DNA of 12,306 nt from JASHVB01 sp049522565 (GTDB taxonomy: Bacteria > Pseudomonadota > Alphaproteobacteria > Acetobacterales > Acetobacteraceae). Where the stretch lies: contig JBEKNT010000185.1 of the NCBI GenBank assembly GCA_049522565.1, positions 1 through 12,306 on the forward strand, given 5' to 3'. Under the pieces are notes generated by a model that was not told the DNA's origin, did not search any database, and saw only the letters and a program-made list of their open reading frames with translations. Position numbers and translations under genes: made by a program. This document shows, piece by piece, positions 5,971 through 12,306 of this stretch (the stretch's first letter is position 1; every line of letters begins with the position of its first letter).

Positions 5971-8900
5971 ATGGTGATGGCGATGGCTGGTTCCGTTCGA
6001 GACGTGCTGGAGGCGGGAGCTAACGGGACCGGTTGGGCAAGTTTCGACGCGGATTGGTATTTGGCGGCCTATCCGGCCGCACGGGAGGCGCTGGAGAGCC
6101 CTGGCCCCGCCAGGGTCCTGCAATTCTATCTCGATCGGGGTCAAGAACTTGGGCATTCGCCCAACATGTATTTTGACGAGGGATGGCATCGGCGCCGCTA
6201 TCCAAAAGTCGCCGAGGCGCTGCGGGATGGAAGCGTAGCGTCGGCGTTCGACGCTTACTGTCGCCACGGTTTTTATGGACGTTCGCCGCACTGGCTGTTT
6301 GACGAGCTGTTCTATCGCACCCGCTATCCGGATATTACCGAGGACTATCTGGCCGCCAACGGCCTGACCAATGGGTATGATCATTACCTGCGGTACGGCC
6401 AGTTCTCCGGCCGCAGCGGCCATCTGCTGTTCGATCCCGCGATGTACAGCGCTGAACTCGATGGAGACGAGCGGCAAAAAGCCGAGCAGCAAGGCTACTT
6501 CACCCACTATCTGAAATCACTCGGGATACAGGCGACCGAGCGGCGCACCTCGATCTTCTTCGACCCGTCCTGGCACATCGCCTCACTGAAGCGGGCCACG
6601 ATCTCGCTTGACCAGGAAGGATGGCTTTGCGCCGTCCACCATTATCTGTGTAACGCAACCCCAACCGACTTCGATCCGATACCGGAATTTTCGGAGCGCT
6701 ACTACCTCGGCCGCTACCGCGATGTGGCCACCGCCGTCAGCGCGGGCAAGTATCGCAACGGATACGAGCATTTCCTGGCTGAAGGCAGGGACATGCTGCG
6801 CGCACCGCACAGGTCGATCGACCTCGCCTACTACGCTTCGAGGCCGACTGTGGCACGAGAGCTGGAGAGCGGGCGGATCCGTGACGCCTTTGAGCACTAC
6901 CTGACATATGGGCGGCTTCTGGGGCTGCCGGCGGCTCCCTCCGAGGAACAGTCGGTCAACGAAGAGTCCGCACAGCTCCTGTTCCGGCGCAAGGCGAACA
7001 ACCTGCTGCCGCTGTTTGGTCGCCAGCGGCTCGACTTTTCGCACGGGGACCGGCCGGAGCTGAGCGTCGTGTTGGTGCTCTACAACCAGGTTGCACTGAC
7101 CATGCTCGCGCTTGGGTCGCTGCGCAGCAATTTTTCGGGCGAGATCGAGTTGATCCTCGTCGATTCCGGATCAACCGACGAAACGCGCGTGATCGAGAAA
7201 TATGTCGCGGGCGCCCATCTGCTGCGGTTCGACGACAACCTCGGATTTCTCCGCGGTTGCAACGTCGGCCTGCAGTTCGCTTCAGCGGATTTCGTTCTGA
7301 TCATGAACAATGATGTGGAGCTGGCACCCGGCGCAGCAGGCGCCGCCCTGGAGCGCCTCAAGTCACAGCCGCGCGTCGGTGCGGTCAGCGGCAAGATTGT
7401 GCGCTGTCACGGCCTGCTACAGGAAGCTGGATGCACCATCTGGAGCGACGGCAGCGCGTCCGGCTATCTGCGCGACTCGTCGCCCCTGGCCCCGGAGGCC
7501 AATTTTGTCCGGCCGGTTGATTATTGCTCGGCTGCGTTCCTGATGTTGCGTGGCGATCTGCTGCGCGAGCTGGAAGGATTCGATGACAGCTTCACCCCCG
7601 CTTACTACGAGGATGCGGATTTGTGCGTTCGCATCGCGCAAGCCGGCTATGACGTGGTGTACGATCCAGCGATCGTTGTTTTCCACCATGAATATGGCAG
7701 CGCGGAGGGCGCCGGTGCAGTGGTATCCCAGATCGCCCGGAACCGGGCGATCTTCGTCCAGAAGCATGGCGCGTGGCTGCAAGGCCAGCCGCTCAAGGAC
7801 CTGCGCAACCAGTCGCTTTCCCGATTTGCCAGATCCGACAACTCCCGGCGCGTCCTGTTCATTGACGACACCGTCCCGTTGCGGAGCATCGGCTCAGGCT
7901 TCGTACGGTCGAACGACCTCATCCAGGTGATGGCATCGCTCGGCTACCGGGTGACCGTATTCCCGCTCAAAGCCAACCGCACGGACATCGCCGGCGTCTA
8001 CCACGACATGCCGGAGACGGTTGAGGTGATGTACGACAGGGACATAACCGATTTGGCCGACTTCCTTGCCGAGCGCGACGGCTACTTCGATGTGCTCTGG
8101 ATCGCGCGCACCCACAACCTGGAGCGGATCAGGCATTTGCTGGATCGCCTCGTTCGCTCGGCCGCGCCGCCGTGGATCGTGCTTGATACCGAGGCGATCG
8201 CAGCGCTGCGCGATATCGCCCGCCAGGCGCTCGCCGGCGAACCGCCGGCCGACGCCGAGGCGGCGGTCAAAAAGGAATTTGCGCACGCCGACATCTGCCG
8301 CAACATCGTGGCGGTCAGCGACGGCGAGGCCGGTATCCTGCGGCGCCTCGGCCTGCACAACGTCGCGGTCATCGGCCACATGCGCAGCCTTACGCCGACA
8401 CCGCGGGAATTTGCCGAGCGGAGCGGCATGTTGTTCGTCGGGGCGATACACCAGCAGTCCTCGCCCAACCTGGACAGCCTGGAGTGGTTCGTTGACGAGG
8501 TTCTGCCGATCATCGAGCGCCGGCTCGGCTGGCAGACGCGGCTCACGGTTGTCGGCTACACCGCCCCGGGCGTGAATCTCGACAAGTTCGCCAAGCATGC
8601 GCGTGTCACTCTTGCCGGCACGATCGTCGATCTCACGCGCGTCTACGATCAGCACCGGGTCTTTATTGCTCCCACGCGCTTCGCCGCCGGCCTGCCGTAC
8701 AAGGTCTATGAGGCGGCCTCGTTCGGCCTGCCGGTGGTGGCAACCGAGTTGCTGCGCCGGCAAATGGGCTGGGAGAATGGGCGCGACATCCTCTGCGCCG
8801 ACACCGACGACCCGGAGCAGATGGCGAAGCAAGTGCTTGCGCTTTACCAGGACGCAGCACTCTGGCAACGAATCCGCGCCAACGCGTTGGATCGCCTGAG

Positions 8901-8982
8901 TCGCGAAAACAGCCCGGAAGGCTACGCCGAAGCGATCCAGCGCCTGCTGGGACCGCCCACGCGCGCGGCAGCTTCGCCGTAA
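5971..8982 (+). CDS. Bifunctional GT2-GT4 glycosyltransferase with seven N-terminal 43-residue repeats
   Basis: A 1003-residue enzyme expected to add two sugars in a surface glycan. Seven repeats begin at residues about 25, 68, 110, 154, 197, 240 and 283, of the form FD..WYL..YP.........A..HYL..G...GR. The GT2 (GT-A fold) domain starts at 363 (ELSVVLVLYN), has the nucleotide and metal motif NND at 446-448, a YCSAAFLMLRG acceptor segment, and the probable catalytic ED at 547-548 (YYEDADLC). A GT-B type region starts at about 627 (RVLFIDDTVP); its C-terminal half has GMLFVGAIHQ (819-828) and YKVYEAASFGLPVVATE, with Glu914 in the place of the GT4 donor-binding glutamate. No membrane segment is seen. 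The ATG at 5971 is chosen for GAGGG five bases upstream; ATGs at 5977 and 5983 are alternatives, and the frame is open to 5884 without coding-like sequence. Donor sugars are unknown. Confidence 0.9.
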   Translation: MVMAMAGSVRDVLEAGANGTGWASFDADWYLAAYPAAREALESPGPARVLQFYLDRGQELGHSPNMYFDEGWHRRRYPKVAEALRDGSVASAFDAYCRHGFYGRSPHWLFDELFYRTRYPDITEDYLAANGLTNGYDHYLRYGQFSGRSGHLLFDPAMYSAELDGDERQKAEQQGYFTHYLKSLGIQATERRTSIFFDPSWHIASLKRATISLDQEGWLCAVHHYLCNATPTDFDPIPEFSERYYLGRYRDVATAVSAGKYRNGYEHFLAEGRDMLRAPHRSIDLAYYASRPTVARELESGRIRDAFEHYLTYGRLLGLPAAPSEEQSVNEESAQLLFRRKANNLLPLFGRQRLDFSHGDRPELSVVLVLYNQVALTMLALGSLRSNFSGEIELILVDSGSTDETRVIEKYVAGAHLLRFDDNLGFLRGCNVGLQFASADFVLIMNNDVELAPGAAGAALERLKSQPRVGAVSGKIVRCHGLLQEAGCTIWSDGSASGYLRDSSPLAPEANFVRPVDYCSAAFLMLRGDLLRELEGFDDSFTPAYYEDADLCVRIAQAGYDVVYDPAIVVFHHEYGSAEGAGAVVSQIARNRAIFVQKHGAWLQGQPLKDLRNQSLSRFARSDNSRRVLFIDDTVPLRSIGSGFVRSNDLIQVMASLGYRVTVFPLKANRTDIAGVYHDMPETVEVMYDRDITDLADFLAERDGYFDVLWIARTHNLERIRHLLDRLVRSAAPPWIVLDTEAIAALRDIARQALAGEPPADAEAAVKKEFAHADICRNIVAVSDGEAGILRRLGLHNVAVIGHMRSLTPTPREFAERSGMLFVGAIHQQSSPNLDSLEWFVDEVLPIIERRLGWQTRLTVVGYTAPGVNLDKFAKHARVTLAGTIVDLTRVYDQHRVFIAPTRFAAGLPYKVYEAASFGLPVVATELLRRQMGWENGRDILCADTDDPEQMAKQVLALYQDAALWQRIRANALDRLSRENSPEGYAEAIQRLLGPPTRAAASP

Positions 8983-9015
8983 AGCCGGAGTGGCGCCGCG
9001 CCGTGACGCGACGGG

Positions 9016-10467
9016 CTACCGGAGCAACAGGACAAGGTCGGGAAACCGCCGGCCCAGCTCATCGAACCGCGTGGAGTCGCCGGCCGCCCGGCCGGACACG
9101 GCCCAGCGCAATCCGGTCTCCAGGTCGTCGTGGAAGCGGGCCGCCGCATCGCAGAGAACCGCGTCCGCATCCGCCAACCGCCCGGCCCCAACCAGCGCGT
9201 CGGCCAGACGCCAGTAACCAGCCGTGTGGGCGGGAAACTCCGCGGTGACCCGTGTCCAGCGCCGGATCGCTTCTGTCCTGTCTCCCCGTTCGGAGGCGAG
9301 CGACGCGAACTCCTCCGCCACTGCGAGCTCCGCCGGGTAGCGCTCGGCCAGTGCGGCGAACGCGGCGTCGGCCGCGTCCAGTTGGCCGAGGGCGTGCAGC
9401 GCCCGGGCGATGGCGAGATCGACACCGGATGCGCCCGGGAACGCCGTCCGCAGCGCGCGAAACCGGACCAGGGCGCTGGCGAGATCCCCCCGTTCGACAG
9501 CGGCGTCGGCCCAGGCCTCCAGCACGCCGGCATCGGCGGGCAGGTCGCGCCGCGCCTTGGCGAGCACGATTTCGGCCTCCGCCATGCGGCTGAGCCGGCA
9601 CAGGGCGCGGGCGGCGCCGGCATAGGCACGCGCGAAGGCGGGCGCCTGTGCGCGCACCGCATCCCATAACCTCGCTGCCTCTGCCCACGCGCCGGATGAC
9701 TCCGCGCGTAGTGCCTCGGCCAGCAGATCCACGGGCGGTGCCGGCGCCGGCGACGGTGCCCTCGGCGCGGGCAGCGCCTTCTCGGCTGATGCGCAGGCTT
9801 CGCGGACCGCGGCACTGTTGGACAGCAGGCGCAGCCCGGCGCGGGCGATGCCGGCCGCCTCGTCCGGACGGCCCTCGGCGATGAGGGCGCGCACTGCCGG
9901 GACATAGGCCGGCTCATGGTCGGGATGGCGGACCAACAGCTCGGCCCAGCGCGCCGCGGCCACGCGGTTATCGCCGGCCAGGTCGGCACAGCGTGCGTAA
10001 ACGTTGTGCAGCCACCGCGCATCCGGGAAGCGAGCGAGGCTGGCTTTCGCCTCGGCCTCGGCCGCCGCCACGTGTTTCTGGTTGAGCAGGAGCTGCACCA
10101 GATCGGCATGCGCCGTGGGATTGTCCGGAAAGGCCTGCCGGAGCGCACGGGCCTCGGTATACGCCTCCACATCATCGCCCAGATGCCGAAACACGAAGGC
10201 GCGCGTTCGCGCCAGCCAGAACTCATGAGGAAAGCGGCTCACCGCCTCCGCCAGCAGAGTTTCCGCCGCGGGGAACCGGCGCAGGCGGATCATCAGTTCG
10301 GCCGCGCGCAACCAAGCCGGCACCGCGTCGGGAAACCGGTCCCGCGCTTCGGACCAGAGCCGCAGCGCCTGGTCGTGATCGCCGCGGGCGACTGCCGAGT
10401 CGGCGGCGGCCAGCAGGGGGGCCCTGGCCAAAGCGGGCGCAGATGCGGGGTCGTCGGTCGTTGACAA
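9016..10467 (-). CDS. TPR protein, 483 residues
   Basis: A TPR-only protein, probably a cytoplasmic scaffold or adaptor for the glycan enzymes. Repeats run almost end to end: ALRLWSEARDRFPDAVPAW, then AAETLLAEAVSRFP, further units to about residue 225, a Pro/Ala spacer (PAPRAPSPAPAPP), then a second block ending in AIRRWTRVTAEFPAHTAGYW and FDELGRRFPDLVLLLR before the stop. The W-x(6)-FP pattern is the same as in the 3347 gene, but here there is no C-terminal catalytic domain. The gene converges on the glycosyltransferase with only 33 bases between stops and no obvious terminator. The start is placed at TTG 10467 because GGAG (10480-10477) stands nine bases before it; the frame extends to another TTG at 10536, which would add 23 residues and lacks such a site. 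Confidence 0.8.
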   Translation of the reverse strand: MSTTDDPASAPALARAPLLAAADSAVARGDHDQALRLWSEARDRFPDAVPAWLRAAELMIRLRRFPAAETLLAEAVSRFPHEFWLARTRAFVFRHLGDDVEAYTEARALRQAFPDNPTAHADLVQLLLNQKHVAAAEAEAKASLARFPDARWLHNVYARCADLAGDNRVAAARWAELLVRHPDHEPAYVPAVRALIAEGRPDEAAGIARAGLRLLSNSAAVREACASAEKALPAPRAPSPAPAPPVDLLAEALRAESSGAWAEAARLWDAVRAQAPAFARAYAGAARALCRLSRMAEAEIVLAKARRDLPADAGVLEAWADAAVERGDLASALVRFRALRTAFPGASGVDLAIARALHALGQLDAADAAFAALAERYPAELAVAEEFASLASERGDRTEAIRRWTRVTAEFPAHTAGYWRLADALVGAGRLADADAVLCDAAARFHDDLETGLRWAVSGRAAGDSTRFDELGRRFPDLVLLLR

Positions 10468-10712
10468 GAACGTCTGCTCCGTGTGGCGTCGGGAAGGGGC
10501 GGCGACCGTTGTTCGCCATTCGGCTGGTTGAATCAATCGACGTCAATGTAACGCTGATTCGGGAGGCGGGCGAAGGGGTTAGCCGCCCAGTTGCAGCCTT
10601 CGTCTCGTGTTGCTAACCGATACGACAATATTTGCTGACACTGTTCAATTTATGGTAATCCGCGCAACCCGGAGACGAGTCGCCGGGGGAGGATCGGCCG
10701 AAAAGGTCACTC
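10468..10712. other. Divergent intergenic region with an A+T-rich core
   Basis: This 245-base gap separates the leftward TPR gene from the rightward sulfotransferase. A stretch at about 10610-10660 is much richer in A+T than its surroundings and is where promoters are most likely; TTGCTG (10632) with GGTAAT (10654) is the nearest plus-strand pair and is weak. A 7-base inverted repeat (TCGTCTC 10600-10606, GAGACGA 10672-10678) flanks the A+T-rich core. CTCC at 10477-10480 is the minus-strand GGAG ribosome site that decides the TTG start at 10467. Confidence 0.45.
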
Positions 10713-11963
10713 ATGGCCACGATTGAGCTACCGGCTGTTGATCGGTTCGCGGTGGGCGCCAGGGAGCCACTTTTTTTCATGCACATCCCCAAGACCGGTG
10801 GGATGAGCATGCGACTTTATCTCAGCGGACAGTATCGGGCCGAGGACGTGTGCCCGGCCGCCCGGTGGCAGGACATATTGGGGCACGAGGACGCGCTCAA
10901 GACCTACGGCCTCGTTCAGGGGCATTTCCGTTACAACCTGCGCGAACTGCTCCCGCACGGCCCGCGCATGCTGGTGATGCTGCGGGAGCCGCTGCGCCGG
11001 ACCTTGTCCGCCCTGCGGCACCTGCAGCGCGACCCCAGTTTCCATCGCGACCATGAGCTGGCGAAAAACCTGACCCTGTCCGAGTTGCTGCGGCATCCCG
11101 GGCTGATGCGGAACCAGCACAACGTGCAGGCGCGCTTCCTGTGCGCCTCGCGGCCGGCCGCGCAGGTCAGCGCCGATCTGGTCCGCGCGCAGGCGACCAA
11201 CGCGCCGGTGGACGCCGGTGACGGAGAGGCGCCGCCCAAGCTGCAACTGGCGCAGGATCGGCTGGCCTCCGTCGACTTCGTCGGCCTGACCGAGGACATC
11301 GGCGCCGTGCTGTCCGGCATGGCGCGGGCGATGAACTATCATCCGCCAACGCATTTCCCGCGCATCAACGAGGATCCCGAGCGTGGCGACCCGCTGGCGG
11401 ACCTGTCGCCGGAGGACCTGGAGATCCTGCGCCTGCACAACGACGTGGACCTGCCGCTGTACGAGTTCGCCGATCGGCTGATCCGGCGCCGCGACTTCGA
11501 GCAGAGCATGCGGGACCTGGTCGGCAGCGGCATCTACGAGGTGCCGCCCGGGTCGTTCGAGATCGCGCTGACCGACATCATGCCGGGTTCCGGCTGGTAT
11601 GCGACGGAGCAGGAGGGCTCGGTCGCCTGGCGCTGGACCGGGCCGGGGCGGCATTTCAGCATCGAGGTGCCGCTGCGCCCGGATGCGTCCTATCGGTTGC
11701 ACATGAGCTTCGGCAGCGCCGGACCGTTCGGCCCGGGCGACCTGACGGCGCAGGTCAACGACGTGCCGGTGGACTGCGGGATCGAGGTGGAGGATGCCGG
11801 CTATCGCTGCGAACTGGCGATTGCGCAGGAGCTATTGGCCGGCGAGGGGTTCTGCTGCATCCGCTTCGACACGGGCGGGACGATGCATGTGAACCCGGAG
11901 GACAACCGCCCGCTGGGGGTGGCGGTGCGGCGGGTGGTGTTCGAGTGCTTGGACTACGGATAG
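10713..11963 (+). CDS. PAPS-dependent sulfotransferase with C-terminal beta-rich domain
   Basis: A 416-residue protein likely to move sulfate from PAPS to a sugar hydroxyl. FFMHIPKTGGMSMR (21-34) is the 5'-phosphosulfate loop with Lys27, Thr28 and Gly29-Gly30; VQGHFRY (68-74) and VMLREPLRRTLSALRHL (88-104), with Arg91 and Ser99, form the 3'-phosphate site. This is the carbohydrate or Sulfotransfer_2-like type. Residues about 282-416 are a separate beta-rich domain (FEIALTD, GSGWYATE, VAWRWTGPGRHFSIEVPL, YRLHMSFGS), similar in style to the accessory domains seen with alphaproteobacterial glycosyltransferases and plausibly glycan-binding. ATG 10713 has AAAAGG six bases upstream. There is no transmembrane anchor, unlike eukaryotic Golgi relatives, so it should act in the cytoplasm. 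Divergent from the TPR gene; 214 bases before the next FkbM-like gene. Confidence 0.85.
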   Translation: MATIELPAVDRFAVGAREPLFFMHIPKTGGMSMRLYLSGQYRAEDVCPAARWQDILGHEDALKTYGLVQGHFRYNLRELLPHGPRMLVMLREPLRRTLSALRHLQRDPSFHRDHELAKNLTLSELLRHPGLMRNQHNVQARFLCASRPAAQVSADLVRAQATNAPVDAGDGEAPPKLQLAQDRLASVDFVGLTEDIGAVLSGMARAMNYHPPTHFPRINEDPERGDPLADLSPEDLEILRLHNDVDLPLYEFADRLIRRRDFEQSMRDLVGSGIYEVPPGSFEIALTDIMPGSGWYATEQEGSVAWRWTGPGRHFSIEVPLRPDASYRLHMSFGSAGPFGPGDLTAQVNDVPVDCGIEVEDAGYRCELAIAQELLAGEGFCCIRFDTGGTMHVNPEDNRPLGVAVRRVVFECLDYG

Positions 11964-11985
11964 GTGGTCCCGCCGCGGAGTGCCA

Positions 11986-12120
11986 TCAAATCCTCGGGGT
12001 TGCGGTTGGGCCGAGCAAGGAGATATCGTGTCGGTTGTCCTTGTTTTCGGTGTAGCCGGGCATCTGGAGCGTCTTCAGGATCCGGCCCAGCCCCGCGGTC
12101 GGGCGGTTCTTGGTTTGCAC
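11986..12120 (-). pseudogene. Possible decayed gene fragment on the minus strand
   Basis: A 44-codon minus-strand frame from GTG (12120-12118) to TGA (11988-11986) includes GLGRILKTLQMPGYTENKDN followed by RHDISLLG. The mixed residue use with Lys, Asn, Asp, Tyr and Met is unlike shadow frames here. There is no ribosome site, and the frame continues upstream past the GTG without a better start, so it looks like part of a larger broken gene. I could not place the family; a transposase or other mobile-element gene is one guess because an IS-like motif lies 27 bases away. Confidence 0.3.
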
Positions 12121-12177
12121 ACCGCATGCTGCCTGCGGTACAGATAGGGTCAACTTTTAGCCGGTTGGATGGAGTCC

Positions 12178-12306
12178 ATGGTGCGCATAAGCGGAAGCAT
12201 CGCGTCTGAACTAGTGGCTGGTGAACAAATAAGTTTCTTCATCTTCAATGAACACGACGTAATTCAAAGATGCCATGCGAGAGGCATCTTTTACGAGACG
12301 GAGGAA
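12178..12306 (+). CDS. Start of a second FkbM-like methyltransferase, cut by the window edge
   Basis: Forty-three codons are visible. The segment ISFFIFNEHDVIQRCHARG and the following IFYETEE resemble the N-terminal lead-in that I know from FkbM-type methyltransferases, where a S-F-F-x(4)-D-V-I-Q motif and a G-x-F-Y-E-x-E-E motif precede the SAM-binding domain. That domain itself is outside the window, so the call rests on this lead-in alone. ATG 12178 is taken as the start; ATG 12169, three codons upstream in the same frame, is equally possible, and a TAG at 12145-12147 closes the frame behind it. G+C is about 46% by hand count of 12181-12306, far below the neighbours, which suggests separate acquisition. 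Confidence 0.55.
   Translation, partial: MVRISGSIASELVAGEQISFFIFNEHDVIQRCHARGIFYETEE

Noticed and set aside
8983..9015. Possible bidirectional terminator between the convergent genes
   Set aside because: The 33-base gap is G+C-rich with only short self-complementary bits and no T-run on either strand.
10565..10587. GGCGG / CCGCC inverted repeat in the gap before the sulfotransferase
   Set aside because: A five-base stem with a 13-base loop is expected by chance in DNA of this composition.

Overview
The window looks like part of a cell-surface glycan or glycoprotein modification region from a GC-rich alphaproteobacterium. Codon use is strongly G/C-ending, and the mix of tetratricopeptide-repeat (TPR) proteins, FkbM-type methyltransferases and glycosyltransferases with 43-residue repeats is the kind I associate with Rhodospirillales and Acetobacteraceae. 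That placement is inference; there is no marker gene here to settle it.

Layout, left to right. (1) A gene on the minus strand, cut by the left edge, encodes a TPR array fused to an FkbM-family methyltransferase. (2) A 325-base divergent gap is followed on the plus strand by a small proline-rich TPR protein (1348-2025), a SAM-dependent methyltransferase with a short C-terminal TPR tail (2250-3170), a 777-residue protein with a TPR array, a Pro/Ala/Glu repeat linker and a C-terminal domain of a SLG...CEFG type (3347-5680), and a 1003-residue double glycosyltransferase with a seven-fold N-terminal repeat, a GT2 domain and a GT4-like domain (5971-8982). (3) A TPR protein runs convergently on the minus strand (9016-10467). 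(4) Divergent from it is a sulfotransferase with an extra C-terminal beta-rich domain (10713-11963). (5) After a gap with a possible decayed gene and an IS-like motif, a second FkbM-like gene starts at about 12178 and is cut by the right edge; its first bases are clearly richer in A+T than the rest.

The genes fit one theme. A bifunctional glycosyltransferase would build or extend a sugar chain, three methyltransferases and a sulfotransferase could decorate it, and TPR modules, either fused to the enzymes or carried by stand-alone proteins, could recruit the enzymes to each other or to a protein substrate. The gaps of 176 to 325 bases and the strand switches argue against one tight operon and for a mosaic island built up gene by gene. 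Two short intergenic stretches (3182-3310 and 11986-12120, both minus) read like the ends of decayed genes, which supports that view. No tRNA, rRNA, CRISPR array or complete insertion sequence was seen.
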